A stretch of DNA of 64,000 nt from Gammaproteobacteria bacterium (GCA_003567685.1 PWYW01000029.1:1-64000); one strand, 5' to 3'. Counted from the stretch's first letter, positions 46,124 through 55,650 are shown. Made by a program: numbers and translations. The notes: generated from the sequence alone by a model not told the origin.

Positions 46124-47602
46124 TCAGCCCTCGTCTTCGCCGTCGATCCACTCGTGCAGGGTTTCGGCGAGGTCGGGGCTGACCCACCCTTCCTGCGGGC
46201 CAATCAGCAGGGTCAGGTGAAGCAGGTTGGCAAATTCGGTCTTGAAGTGCTCCATGACGGCATCCGGGTCGGGCACTCGCTTGTTATCCGTTATCAGGCC
46301 ACAGAAAACCTGGCCGCGGTAACTGATAATGCTTATCCCCATGCCAATGGAACCGGACTGCGGCACCCAGAACATCATCTCCCTGATCGGTGCCCCGGCA
46401 AGATAAAGCGTATTTTGCGGCCCGGGCACGTTGGTCAGCACGGTGCTGGCCTTGCGGCTGAACAGCTCCAGTGCTGGTTTCTGCAACGCCGTCGGCCCCA
46501 TGCCCAAGGGCGCCAGAAGCCCCAGCGACATCACCGCCTGCTTGGAATGTTTCAGCTGGTGCATGAACTCCGCAACCTGGTACAAGCGCCCAAGCGGGTT
46601 CGATTCGGCAATGGGTAAATCCAGAAACACCAGACCGAAATGATTACCCAGATCACGCGCGTGCTCCAGCGGCCGCAGGTTAACCGGCACCGTCGCCCGC
46701 ATGGTCAACTGTGAAGGATCGTCACCTTGCGCAACCAGGTACCGATGCAGCGCGCCAGTCATGACGGCAATCAAGACATCATTGACCGTACAGCCCAACG
46801 CCTTGCCTATCGCCTTGACTTCCTCCAGCGATACCGGCTCGGCCCAGGCCACGTTCTTGCGAACGCCAATTTCACCTTTGAAGCGCGAGGGCGGATCGTC
46901 GTTCAAAAGCAGCGCATTGGCCAGCTCGGAAACGATTTCGCCCGCGCCAGCCGCATAATCGGTCGCGAGATGAGGCTCGCGAACCAGATGAACCACCTCA
47001 TCAATTACCTTCTGACTCAAATGGGACACGGCATCCACGCCCTCTCGGGCCGGCGCCATCAAGCGCTTGAAGATGTTGGATTCGGCGGCCCGTTTGCGCT
47101 TCCACTCTTCCTGCACAACCGGCCGGTTGGAGTCTTCGGGTGTTTGCTCGGTCAGCGACAGCATTACCTGTACCAGCGCAATGCCGTCGGCATAACAATG
47201 GTGGATACGGGAAATAATGACCGGCCCGCCCTGATAATTCTCGACAAGGTGGAATTGCCACAAGGGTTTGGTCTTGTCGAGCGGGGTTGAAGCAAGTTCC
47301 GAAACCAGCTGCTCCAGCTCGGCCTTGCCGGCATCACCTGGCAAGGCGGTTCGACGCACGTGGCAGGAGAGCTCGAACTCTTCGTCCTCTTCCCACCAGC
47401 AGCCACGCACGTGATCCACGGCTTTTTGCCGGAATCTTGGAAACGCCATGAAACGATTGCTGATGACCGCCTTGAAATGCTCGAAGTCAATCGAATCTTC
47501 GAGGACGATCACGCCGGTGATCATCATCAGATTGGTCGGGCTTTCCATTCTCAGCCAGGCGGTATCAACCTTGGCTATGGGTTCTCGACGCGCTGTAGAC
47601 AA
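46124..47602 (-). CDS. Wax ester synthase / diacylglycerol acyltransferase
   Basis: A 492-aa bifunctional acyltransferase esterifying fatty alcohols or diacylglycerol with acyl-CoA. The active-site motif is HHCYADG at 134-140 (HHxxxDG), preceded by the PLW triad near 113. The conserved NDVLIAVMTGALHRYL and NVPGPQNTLYLAGAPI blocks are also present. This makes wax esters from the fatty alcohols produced by the reductase gene 2.7 kb away, or triacylglycerol. Membrane-associated in known members, here with no clear transmembrane helix. The SecB-like gene lies 83 bases upstream on the same strand. Confidence 0.93.
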   Translation of the reverse strand: MSTARREPIAKVDTAWLRMESPTNLMMITGVIVLEDSIDFEHFKAVISNRFMAFPRFRQKAVDHVRGCWWEEDEEFELSCHVRRTALPGDAGKAELEQLVSELASTPLDKTKPLWQFHLVENYQGGPVIISRIHHCYADGIALVQVMLSLTEQTPEDSNRPVVQEEWKRKRAAESNIFKRLMAPAREGVDAVSHLSQKVIDEVVHLVREPHLATDYAAGAGEIVSELANALLLNDDPPSRFKGEIGVRKNVAWAEPVSLEEVKAIGKALGCTVNDVLIAVMTGALHRYLVAQGDDPSQLTMRATVPVNLRPLEHARDLGNHFGLVFLDLPIAESNPLGRLYQVAEFMHQLKHSKQAVMSLGLLAPLGMGPTALQKPALELFSRKASTVLTNVPGPQNTLYLAGAPIREMMFWVPQSGSIGMGISIISYRGQVFCGLITDNKRVPDPDAVMEHFKTEFANLLHLTLLIGPQEGWVSPDLAETLHEWIDGEDEG

Positions 47603-47685
47603 GACGCTCTCTCTTTATGTCAGCCCCGTAAGGCGGTGAAGATTCAGAAGGTGCCTCATGATTCTTTCACGCAGCCTGATCAGGG

Positions 47686-48144
47686 TCAATGAATCTGGCG
47701 AGCTTCGGCCGCAGGCTTGGCGGGCTGTCGCTCGGCCAGATCGTAGGGAAGCTTGACCTGGTCAAGCCCGAATTGCTTGAGTACCGGCTGCAGCAAATGA
47801 TGAATGAGTGGGTAGAGCTGTCGGGTCAGCGAGGCATGGTTACGCGTAAATACCTCGATCGTGACCGGATCACCACGATATTGCCGATAGACCGCCTGAA
47901 GCACCAACTCGATGGTGAACAGGGGTTCGATGGAAGCGTCTCCCTCTCGCCGCCCCTGGCAGAGCAGCCGCGCAGTAACCTGAAACTGATTGACGTCGCC
48001 GTCCGCGGCGATCGCCCTGGGCGTCAGCTTGAGTTCGACCTTGGCGGTGAATTTCTGCTCGGCCGGGACAATCTCCTTGAGATCGGCGTTCAAGCGAGTG
48101 AGCTGGGTGTGCGCCAGGACGAATTGATCCAGCAGATTGCTCAT
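47686..48144 (-). CDS. Hypothetical protein, possibly SecB-like fold
   Basis: A 152-aa protein with a beta-strand pattern (TAKVELKLTPR, NQFQVTARLLCQGR, IEPLFTIELVLQAVYRQY) followed by YPLIHHLLQPVLKQFGLDQVKLPYDL. The strand order and the Y-P-x-x-x-x-x-L-x-P-x-x-x-x-x-G-x-x-x-x-x-L-P ending are reminiscent of SecB export chaperones, but similarity is weak and I would not assign the function. It lies immediately upstream of the wax ester synthase gene in the same orientation. Confidence 0.55.
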   Translation of the reverse strand: MSNLLDQFVLAHTQLTRLNADLKEIVPAEQKFTAKVELKLTPRAIAADGDVNQFQVTARLLCQGRREGDASIEPLFTIELVLQAVYRQYRGDPVTIEVFTRNHASLTRQLYPLIHHLLQPVLKQFGLDQVKLPYDLAERQPAKPAAEARQIH

Positions 48145-48213
48145 GGTTTTGGTGGGTTGATCCCGTGTTCGATTGACGCCCTATTCTGTCACAGCTTCAA
48201 CGTCTAGACGACT

Positions 48214-48236
48214 GAGCCCGGGCAGTGCCCGGGCTC
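48214..48236. terminator. 10-bp GC hairpin downstream of the penicillin acylase gene
   Basis: GAGCCCGGGC and its complement flank a 3-nt loop in the 116-base gap between the minus-strand acylase and SecB-like genes. On plus a short TTTT run lies nearby; on minus none, so termination strength is uncertain. Confidence 0.5.
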
Positions 48237-48260
48237 GTCATTTTGATCAGCCTGTTCAGC

Positions 48261-51146
48261 TTACTGCGGGCTGAACGTTCTCACCTGGGCCGCCGAGCCT
48301 TGAGCGTCGGCTTCGCCAATATTCAACGGCAAGTAGTCGTTGACCAGCCAGCGACGCAGCTGGTTGGTGTAGAACGGACTGAGGAACACGCCGCTGCGAC
48401 CACCGGGGATGATTTCCTCGGCCTGTGGACCGCTCGGGCGCAACTCTGCCACCCCGCGGCGCGCCGCACCACTGCTGAACATGAAACTGTTCAGGCCAGA
48501 GGCACGCGAACTGTGACTGGAGGCATCCACCACCTCGAAGCCACCGGCCCGGGCGATGCCCGGCAGGCTGTCACCCACGTCAGCGAAGCCACCGGCAGGC
48601 GGCACATTGAACGGTGCCGTATTCAGGGGATGGTCAAATACCACCCGATGGAGCTTGCCCCAGCGGTAGTCGTTCTGATCAGAGGAATTGGCAAAAGCCG
48701 GCGCAAACTCATCCGAGGCGAGACGATCCAGCGCCGACTGCAGGGAGGCCAGAAGAATCGTATCGCGGGCACTGGCAGGGTCGGGCGCGTCGGGCACGTT
48801 GAAATAGGTCAGACCAGATGCCGCCTGTCCCTGGGTCATCGGGAACAGGCGAAGCTGGTTGACCAGCGCGCGCCAGGCAGTCTTGGCGCCGGGCAGTTCA
48901 TCGCCCAGACCTACGGCGCTCAGCGTGGCATCGATGGTGTTGGCAACCACCTGTCCCCGCCAGACGCTGTAAATGGTGGCGGCAATGCTGGCGGCTACCT
49001 GGTCATCGCTGGGCACGCTGTTGCCGGTGGGGTCACCACCCGGATCGAAACCACCCGCCACGCCGGTCGGCGTCGAGAAGTCCCAGTCGGCCATGCGACC
49101 GATTGCCTCGACGATGCGCGGGTCGTCGGCCAGTGCGGCCAGACCCGGCCAGGCCTCTTCGTCCGTGGCATTGGCGAAGGCCTGTAACAGGAAAGGCAGC
49201 AGAAGCTCGGCATCCAGCATCTGGTTGTTGGCCTGCAGCGCTTTCATGTCGTTGATGGTGACGTTGCCACGAGCGACCAGGTCCTGCAGCTCGCGGTCGA
49301 TACGGCCCATGCGCAGATCGCTGTAGCCCGCACTCAGGTAGTAGATGCCGTTGCCGCCAGGACGAAGCTGGCTGAGCGGATTGCCATCCAGTGAGGTGCC
49401 AATCGGATCGTTATTGCCATTAGCCAGGTAGCCCCAGGGAGGATTGATGACCTGCGGCATTTCTTCGCGAGGAATCAGCGCATACGGCGTGGCCTGGCCG
49501 GGTTGCGGGTTCGGGTCAAGCAGCCACTCATGGTTCAGCGCCCCGCTGCCGTCACGGATCAACCAGGGCGGGATGCCGCCGTCCGGGGCCAAATCATTCT
49601 GGAGGTCGGCACGCAGCGGCATCTCGCCGCCGATGAAATAAGCGATATTCCCCTCGATATCCGCGTAGAGGAAATTCTGCGAGCCAAAGGCGAAATCGCG
49701 CAGGCCGCGTTCGAAGTCTTCCATGCTCCGGGAGCGGGCCCAGGCGCGAAATGCCGACAGTTCGAAGGTCGGGCCCCAGCCGGTGTACTGAACGGTCAAC
49801 GCCGAGTCATCAAGCAGCTGCAAGATCGGGCCATTGTTGCGGCGCGGAACGATAAACGTAATAGCGCCCGCGTCATAACCGACGTTGGCGGGCGAAACAT
49901 CATCCGCCACGCCGGAACCGGGCTGGTTAAGGAAGTAACTCTGGAAGGCGTAAAGTACCGGCTCTGGCTGCCCGTCGTGAACGGTGTGCGTAGGCAATCC
50001 ATACACGTTGGTCAGAATCTGGTCCTGGAAAACATCGGTCACGTCCATTCGGTTGACTGTCGACCCCCAGCAAAAAAAGTCGGTACACGCCTGCGCGTTG
50101 ACCGGGGCGCCGGGGAAGACCACACCGCTGACGGTAATGCCCTCATCGCGCACCACCAGGTTCTCGCTCATGAAGATCGGCGGCATGGTCAGACCGAGGT
50201 GCGGATCGTTGGCAAACAGCGGGAAACCCGAGGCGGTGTGATCACCACTGACTGCCCACCAGTTTGAACCGATGTCGAGGCCCTCATTGAGGAAAATCAG
50301 TCCGTCCACCGCCTCGCGGTAGCTGCGAGCCATTTCGACCAGTCTGCCGTCCACCCGCGGCATGGCGTCAACGCTGGCGATATCCTGGTCAAGCGCCTGT
50401 GCGCTTACAGTCTGGTCACCGACGCCGCTTGTGCTGGCAGCACTGACTGACCGCTCATCCCCGGCCGCGCCAGGTACCACGATACCGATGCGGTTGAAGA
50501 AATCCGGAATGCTGACCCGACCATCAACCGGGATGGTCAGGTTGAGATCCTGCAGGAAAAGCGCCGTGCCGTCGAACCCGACGGCATCGCCCACTGCCTG
50601 ATAGGTTCCGATTCGAACCGTATTGTCGATCGCCGAAAGACTCTGATCAAACGACAGCTGGAAAGCCAGCAGTTTGCCAATGACCAACGAATCCACCTCG
50701 CTCCAGGGCTCGGCCGCCGTCAATTCCAGGGCGCCATACTCCGGCGGTAGCGGATTACTGGCCAGGTAGTGATTGACGCCATCGGCATAGGCTTTCAGCC
50801 AGGCGCGCTCAGTCGGGTCCAGCGCGGTAAAGGTAGCCCAGGCAGCACGTCTCAGCCCCAGCGTGCGCAGCTGAATATCATTGGCCAACGCCGGCTCACC
50901 GACCAGTTCGCCGAGCGTGCCACTGGCTACCCGGCGCAGGAAGTCCATCTGGAAAAGACGGTCGGAAGCATGCAGGTAGCCCTGCACGAAGGTCACGTCG
51001 CGCTCGGTTTCGCCGACGATAGTTGGAATGCCGTTGGCATCGATGAAAACATTAACGTTATTGGCAATGCGCGGGACCGGTGTGGTCTGCGCACCAACAA
51101 CGCCGGCCAGCAACAGGCTGGCAGCGGTGACTAGCAACTTCTTCAT
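48261..51146 (-). CDS. Penicillin acylase family amidase (N-terminal nucleophile hydrolase)
   Basis: A 961-aa exported precursor with signal peptide (LLVTAASLLLAGVVGAQ). The N-terminal chain has the GIPTIVGETERDVTFVQGYLHASDRLFQMDF pattern of this family. The autocleavage site and nucleophile serine lie in NEGLDIGSNWWAVSGDHT near 289-306, with FANDPHLGL next, typical of the Ntn fold. Family members hydrolyse penicillin, cephalosporins or acyl-homoserine lactones; the natural substrate here is unknown and lactone quorum quenching is a possible reading. It is upstream of the SecB-like gene, with a hairpin between. Confidence 0.9.
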   Translation of the reverse strand: MKKLLVTAASLLLAGVVGAQTTPVPRIANNVNVFIDANGIPTIVGETERDVTFVQGYLHASDRLFQMDFLRRVASGTLGELVGEPALANDIQLRTLGLRRAAWATFTALDPTERAWLKAYADGVNHYLASNPLPPEYGALELTAAEPWSEVDSLVIGKLLAFQLSFDQSLSAIDNTVRIGTYQAVGDAVGFDGTALFLQDLNLTIPVDGRVSIPDFFNRIGIVVPGAAGDERSVSAASTSGVGDQTVSAQALDQDIASVDAMPRVDGRLVEMARSYREAVDGLIFLNEGLDIGSNWWAVSGDHTASGFPLFANDPHLGLTMPPIFMSENLVVRDEGITVSGVVFPGAPVNAQACTDFFCWGSTVNRMDVTDVFQDQILTNVYGLPTHTVHDGQPEPVLYAFQSYFLNQPGSGVADDVSPANVGYDAGAITFIVPRRNNGPILQLLDDSALTVQYTGWGPTFELSAFRAWARSRSMEDFERGLRDFAFGSQNFLYADIEGNIAYFIGGEMPLRADLQNDLAPDGGIPPWLIRDGSGALNHEWLLDPNPQPGQATPYALIPREEMPQVINPPWGYLANGNNDPIGTSLDGNPLSQLRPGGNGIYYLSAGYSDLRMGRIDRELQDLVARGNVTINDMKALQANNQMLDAELLLPFLLQAFANATDEEAWPGLAALADDPRIVEAIGRMADWDFSTPTGVAGGFDPGGDPTGNSVPSDDQVAASIAATIYSVWRGQVVANTIDATLSAVGLGDELPGAKTAWRALVNQLRLFPMTQGQAASGLTYFNVPDAPDPASARDTILLASLQSALDRLASDEFAPAFANSSDQNDYRWGKLHRVVFDHPLNTAPFNVPPAGGFADVGDSLPGIARAGGFEVVDASSHSSRASGLNSFMFSSGAARRGVAELRPSGPQAEEIIPGGRSGVFLSPFYTNQLRRWLVNDYLPLNIGEADAQGSAAQVRTFSPQ

Positions 51147-51217
51147 GGTTCTACCCCGTTTTTATTATCAGGTGAGTTGATTATTGCATACAGCCTCCCG
51201 GCCGCTCATCGGTAAAT

Positions 51218-52066
51218 TCACAAGCGGGTACGGACATCCAGCAACTCCGGGAAAAAAGTCAGGTCCAGCGCACGCTTGAGAAAATCCACACCACTCGACC
51301 CTCCGGTTCCCCGCTTGAAGCCAATGATCCGCTCCACGGTTTTCAAGTGACGAAAGCGCCATAACTGGAAGGACTCCTCCACGTCGATCAGGCGCTCACA
51401 CAAGGCATATTCGGTCCAGTGGCTGGCCGTATCCCGATAGATTTCCAGAAACACGTCAACCAGCTCCGGATTGCGCTGGTAAGGCTTGGTCCAGTCGCGC
51501 TCGATGCAAGCCTCAGGCACCGCATGACCGGCACGGGCAAGGTAGCGCAGGAACTCGTCATACAAGCTGGGCGCATTCAGCGCCTGCTCGAGCTGCTCGC
51601 GGGCACCGGGCTGATGGTCGAACAGCGCGAGCATCCGGGCATGTTTGTTCCCCAGAAGGAACTCCACGAGGCGGTACTGAAACGACTGGAAGCCCGAAGC
51701 ATCGCCGAATTGCCCCCGGAAAGCGGCATATTCGCTGGGCGTCAGGGTTTCCAGGACGGCCCACTGGTTGAAGAGCTGTTGTTGCACCAACTTGACGCGA
51801 GCAAGAATTTTCATGCAGGGGCCAGGGTCATCGGCAGCAAGCTGTCGGATCGCCGCTTGCAATTCGTGAATAACCAGCTTGAACCACAGCTCTGAGGTCT
51901 GATGCTGAATGATGAACAGCAATTCGTCGTGATGTGGCGGCTGAGATAACGGCCATTGGGCCTCCAGGATCTGGTCCAGCGCCAGGTAGCCCGCATAGTC
52001 GAGACGACCGGACAGGTCAGTGCGAATGGAAGGTTCCAGCGGCCGTTGGTTGGACTCGGTAGTCAT
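51218..52066 (-). CDS. kynA: Tryptophan 2,3-dioxygenase
   Basis: Haem enzyme opening the indole ring of L-Trp to N-formylkynurenine; 282 aa. The substrate-side histidine and the Trp-binding region appear as [30 protein letters not shown] near 40-70, the [11 protein letters not shown] segment near 130 and FLRYLAR near 170. The C-terminal [23 protein letters not shown] stretch near 240 carries the haem-ligand region of TDO. Kynurenine formamidase and kynureninase are not adjacent. It is divergent from the 2-oxoacid dehydrogenase operon. Confidence 0.94.
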   Translation of the reverse strand: MTTESNQRPLEPSIRTDLSGRLDYAGYLALDQILEAQWPLSQPPHHDELLFIIQHQTSELWFKLVIHELQAAIRQLAADDPGPCMKILARVKLVQQQLFNQWAVLETLTPSEYAAFRGQFGDASGFQSFQYRLVEFLLGNKHARMLALFDHQPGAREQLEQALNAPSLYDEFLRYLARAGHAVPEACIERDWTKPYQRNPELVDVFLEIYRDTASHWTEYALCERLIDVEESFQLWRFRHLKTVERIIGFKRGTGGSSGVDFLKRALDLTFFPELLDVRTRL

Positions 52067-52101
52067 GATGAATCGTGGGTATTGACGGGACAGCCACCGA
52101 G

Positions 52102-52131
52102 TTTAACGCGCGCCGGCGGGGCGCGTATAAT
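52102..52131 (+). promoter_or_regulatory. Probable promoter of the 2-oxoacid dehydrogenase operon
   Basis: A perfect -10 TATAAT at 52126-52131 follows TTTAAC at 52102-52107 with an 18-base GC-rich spacer containing a small inverted repeat. It lies about 75 bases before the E1 alpha start. Confidence 0.55.
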
Positions 52132-52204
52132 GGCGGGCTTCTCGCATCGGGTGCTGGCTACCCGGTGATCTGCAACCCCGGGAACCAACCGACGAGGTGA
52201 AACT

Positions 52205-53305
52205 ATGGCGCGAACTGTCGCCGCTTTCAAGGTGGATCATTTCCAGTTTCTGGGCTCTGACGGCAAACTGCTGGATGGACAGCAGGTGCCTGCTCTGGCC
52301 CGTGACTTCGAACGCTTGACGGAGCTTTACAAGCTGATGGTGCTGACCCGCACCTTCGACAAAAAAGCTGTTGCTCTGCAACGCACTGGCAAGCTTGGAA
52401 CGTATGCGTCCTGTCTTGGCCACGAGGCAGCGCACATCGCGATTGGCGCGTCAATGCAGGAAGAAGACTGCTTCGCACCGATGTACCGCGAGTATGGCGC
52501 GCAGTTCTGCCGCGGGGTCAAGATGTCGGACGTCTTGCTCTATTGGGGCGGCGATGAACGTGGCAATGACTTTTCCGGACCGAAGCACGACTTCGCCTGG
52601 TGCGTTCCCATTGCCACGCAGTGCCTGCATGCCGCCGGTGCGGCGATGGCCTATAAATTGCGCCAGGAGCCACGCGTCGCGGTTTCAGTTGTCGGCGATG
52701 GCGGTTCCTCGAAGGGCGACTTCCTCGAAGCAATCAACGCTGCCAGCGCCTGGAAACTGCCGTTGGTCCTGGTCATCGTGAACAATCAGTGGGCGATTTC
52801 CGTACCGCGGTCCAAGCAGAACAATGCCGCCACGCTCGCCCAGAAAGGCATCGCCGGTGGACTGCCGAGCATCCAGGTCGACGGCAACGACCTGATTGCC
52901 TGCCTGTGGGCCATGGACAAGGCGGTCACTGCCGCTCGCCAAGGCAAGGGGGCCTTTGTGATCGAGATGATGACCTACCGTCTCAGCGATCACACGACGG
53001 CCGATGACGCCCGCCGCTACCGTCCGCAAGACGAAGTCGACGACGCCTGGGATCACGAACCGATCGCCCGCCTGCGTCGCTACCTGATTGACCAACAAGT
53101 CTGGGACGACGAACGCGAACAAACCCTGCTGGAAGAATCCGCCGAAACGGTCCAGCAGGCCGCCGATGAGTACCTGGACATCGTGGCCAACAAGCCACAG
53201 CCGGTCACGGCCATGTTCGACTACATGTACGCCGAGCTGCCGCATGACCTGGCCGAGCAGCGCGCCTATGCCGAAGAATTCCCGGAAGACGGAGGGCATC
53301 ACTGA
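52205..53305 (+). CDS. 2-oxoacid dehydrogenase E1 alpha subunit (PDH/BCKDH type)
   Basis: Thiamine-diphosphate E1 alpha of a heterotetrameric 2-oxoacid dehydrogenase, 366 aa. The ThDP motif reads GDGGSSKGDFLEAINAASAWKLPLVLVIVNNQW near 165-195 (GDG-x27-NN). The TYRLSDHTTADDARRYRP segment near 260 is the phosphorylation-loop region typical of branched-chain E1 alpha, also seen in Xanthomonad PDH-type genes. It is the first gene of the E1a-E1b-E2 operon with a GAGGTGA ribosome site. Substrate (pyruvate or branched-chain 2-oxoacids) cannot be settled from sequence. Confidence 0.88.
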   Translation: MARTVAAFKVDHFQFLGSDGKLLDGQQVPALARDFERLTELYKLMVLTRTFDKKAVALQRTGKLGTYASCLGHEAAHIAIGASMQEEDCFAPMYREYGAQFCRGVKMSDVLLYWGGDERGNDFSGPKHDFAWCVPIATQCLHAAGAAMAYKLRQEPRVAVSVVGDGGSSKGDFLEAINAASAWKLPLVLVIVNNQWAISVPRSKQNNAATLAQKGIAGGLPSIQVDGNDLIACLWAMDKAVTAARQGKGAFVIEMMTYRLSDHTTADDARRYRPQDEVDDAWDHEPIARLRRYLIDQQVWDDEREQTLLEESAETVQQAADEYLDIVANKPQPVTAMFDYMYAELPHDLAEQRAYAEEFPEDGGHH

Positions 53306-54285
53306 TGGCACAGATTACCCTTATTGAAGGCGTTACCCTGGCCCTTGCCCGGGCGATGAAGGAAGACCCGAGCGTGGTTGTGCTGGGCGAGGATGTTGGC
53401 GTCAACGGCGGCGTATTCCGGGCAACCGCTGGCCTGCAGCAGGAATTTGGCGACGAGCGCGTTATCGACACGCCGCTGGCCGAAGTGATGATTGCCGGCA
53501 TGACCGTGGGTATGGCCACGCAGGGGATGAAGCCCGTGGCTGAAGCCCAATTCTGCGGTTTCACCATGCCGATGGTTGATCACCTTATGTGCCATGCCGG
53601 TCGCATGCGCAACCGCACCCGCGGCCGCCTGAGCTGCCCGATGGTACTGCGCTTCCCGACCGGCGGCGGCATTCACGCTCCCGAGCACCATTCGGAGAGC
53701 CCGGAGGCCCTGTTTGCTCAGATGCCGGGCTTGCGAGTAGTCATGCCCTCCTCGCCTTCACGCGCCTACGGCCTGATGTTGGCAGCCATCCGCGACCCGG
53801 ATCCAGTGATCTTCATGGAGCCCAAGCGAATCTATCGCTGGCAGAAGGAAGACGTCATTGACGACGGCGAAGAGCTGCCTCTGGATGTTTGCTTCACCTT
53901 GCGTGACGGCTCTGACCTGACCCTGGTGACCTGGGGCGCGATGATCAAGGAAACGCTGCAGGCGGCCGACCAGCTCGAGCAGCAGGGCATCAGCGTTGAG
54001 GTCATCGACGTGGCGACGATCAGCCCACTCGACATGGACACAATCATCGAATCGGTCAGCCGCACAGGTCGCTGCGTGATCGTCCAGGAGGCCCCGCGTC
54101 ACTGCAGCGTGGCCAGCGAAATCGCGGCCAGCCTGGCCGATGCCGGCATCTTTGACCTGCTGGCCCCGGTCAAGCGGGTCTGCGGCTACGACACCGTCAT
54201 GCCGCTCTATCGCAACGAAATGAAATACATGCCCAGCGTCCGTCGCATCGTGCACGCGGCGCAACAGGTTCTGGAGGTCTCATGA
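53305..54285 (+). CDS. 2-oxoacid dehydrogenase E1 beta subunit
   Basis: A 326-aa E1 beta, with LGEDVGVNGGVFRATAGLQQEFG near 30, DTPLAEVMIAGMTVGMATQGMKPVAEAQF near 60 and GGIHAPEHHSESPEALFAQMPGLRVVMPSSP near 125. The EHHSESPEA element is typical of E1 beta. It overlaps the E1 alpha stop by one base and the E2 start by four, so all three are coupled. Confidence 0.9.
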   Translation: MAQITLIEGVTLALARAMKEDPSVVVLGEDVGVNGGVFRATAGLQQEFGDERVIDTPLAEVMIAGMTVGMATQGMKPVAEAQFCGFTMPMVDHLMCHAGRMRNRTRGRLSCPMVLRFPTGGGIHAPEHHSESPEALFAQMPGLRVVMPSSPSRAYGLMLAAIRDPDPVIFMEPKRIYRWQKEDVIDDGEELPLDVCFTLRDGSDLTLVTWGAMIKETLQAADQLEQQGISVEVIDVATISPLDMDTIIESVSRTGRCVIVQEAPRHCSVASEIAASLADAGIFDLLAPVKRVCGYDTVMPLYRNEMKYMPSVRRIVHAAQQVLEVS

Positions 54286-55640
54286 AAGTTTTCAACTTGC
54301 CCGATCTGGGCGAAGGTTTGCCGGACGCCGAAATCGTCGAATGGCTGGTCGAGGAAGGCAGCGAGGTCAAACTGGACCAACCGCTGGTTTCCATGGAAAC
54401 CGCCAAGGCCGTGGTCGAAGTACCCAGCCCGTTCACCGGTCGCGTGGTCAAGTTCCACGGCCAGGCCGGCGATGTGATCCAGACCGGCGCACCGCTGGCT
54501 GAATTCGCCGTCGAGGGCGACGAAGAGCAAGCCGCGCCGGCTGCCGAGGCTCCGTCGGCCGAGGCGCAGGCCGCTGCCGAAACGCCGGCAGACGTCGACA
54601 CCAAGGCGGACACCACCAGCGAGCCGGCCGAACGTGAAGACACCGGCACCGTGGTCGGCAACGTTCAGTCCTCCAACGAAGTGCTTCAGGAACGCACCAG
54701 CACCGTCGGTGGCGTCAAGGTGACGCCAGCCGTGCGCGCCCTGGCCCGCAAGATGAAAGTCGACATCAGCCGCGTCCAGCCCAGCGGGCCGGGCGGTATC
54801 GTGACGGCGGCCGACGTTCGCCAGGCCGCCGAACAGGGCCAGCCCGAGGTGGCACCGGCAGCCAACCCGGCTGCACCGGCCGAACGCCCGGCCCTGAAGC
54901 CGCAGACCTCGACGCCTGAGCCGGCCTCGCCGGCACCGGCACCAGCACCAGCACCATCAGCGCCGGCAACGGCCAGCGGGGCAGCCGCTCCCTCCGCCGA
55001 CAACGAAGGCTGGGAACCCATCCGTGGCACTCGCCGCACCATGGCCCGCGTGATGAGCGAATCGCACGCCAAGGTGGTACCGACCACGCTGATGGACGAC
55101 GCCGACATCAACGCCTGGCGTCCGGGCGAGGATATCACCGGCCGTCTGCTGCGGGCCCTGTGGGCAGGTGCCAAGGCCGAGCCCGGGCTGAACGCATGGT
55201 ACGACGGCGACAACAGCGTGCGCATGATCCACAAGAACATGCACGTGGGCATGGCGGTCGACACCCCGGACGGCCTGTTCGTGGCCGCCTTGCGCAATGT
55301 CAACCAGGCTGACAAGGCCCAGCTTCGCGGGGAAATCAACCGGCTGCGTGAAAACGCGACCAACCGGTCGATTCCGCCGGAAGATCTGAAGGACTACACC
55401 ATCATCCTGTCGAACTTTGGCAAGTTTGCCGGGCGCTACGCCACACCGGTGATCACCCCGCCGTGCGTGGCCATTGTCGCCGCCGGCGCGCTGCGTCACG
55501 AAGTGGTGCCGGTTCTGGGTGGCGTCGAAGTCCATCGAATGATGCCGCTGTCGCTGACCTTCGACCACCGCGCCTGCACCGGCGGTGAGGCCGCGCGCTT
55601 CCTCAAGGCAATGCTTGACGACCTGGCACGCGCCGACTAA
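54282..55640 (+). CDS. 2-oxoacid dehydrogenase E2 (lipoyl acyltransferase)
   Basis: A 452-aa E2 core with one lipoyl domain (lipoyl Lys in VSMETAKAVVEV near 46), a long Ala/Pro-rich linker (100-145), a peripheral subunit-binding domain VTPAVRALARKMKVDISRVQPSGPGGIVTAADV near 147-180, a second linker, and the catalytic domain. The active-site pattern ends TFDHRACTGG: the His is retained, but the Asp of the usual HRxxDG is Thr. I believe this variant also occurs in some gammaproteobacterial E2 proteins, so activity is not excluded. E3 is not in the operon. Confidence 0.88.
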   Translation: MKVFNLPDLGEGLPDAEIVEWLVEEGSEVKLDQPLVSMETAKAVVEVPSPFTGRVVKFHGQAGDVIQTGAPLAEFAVEGDEEQAAPAAEAPSAEAQAAAETPADVDTKADTTSEPAEREDTGTVVGNVQSSNEVLQERTSTVGGVKVTPAVRALARKMKVDISRVQPSGPGGIVTAADVRQAAEQGQPEVAPAANPAAPAERPALKPQTSTPEPASPAPAPAPAPSAPATASGAAAPSADNEGWEPIRGTRRTMARVMSESHAKVVPTTLMDDADINAWRPGEDITGRLLRALWAGAKAEPGLNAWYDGDNSVRMIHKNMHVGMAVDTPDGLFVAALRNVNQADKAQLRGEINRLRENATNRSIPPEDLKDYTIILSNFGKFAGRYATPVITPPCVAIVAAGALRHEVVPVLGGVEVHRMMPLSLTFDHRACTGGEAARFLKAMLDDLARAD

Positions 55641-55650
55641 AAACCGGACG

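Noticed and set aside
48225-49187. 320-aa plus-strand ORF
   Set aside because: Antisense to the penicillin acylase gene; no domain.
48261-51146. Beta-lactam resistance gene
   Set aside because: It is a penicillin acylase family amidase, not a beta-lactamase; the natural substrate is unknown and resistance should not be claimed.
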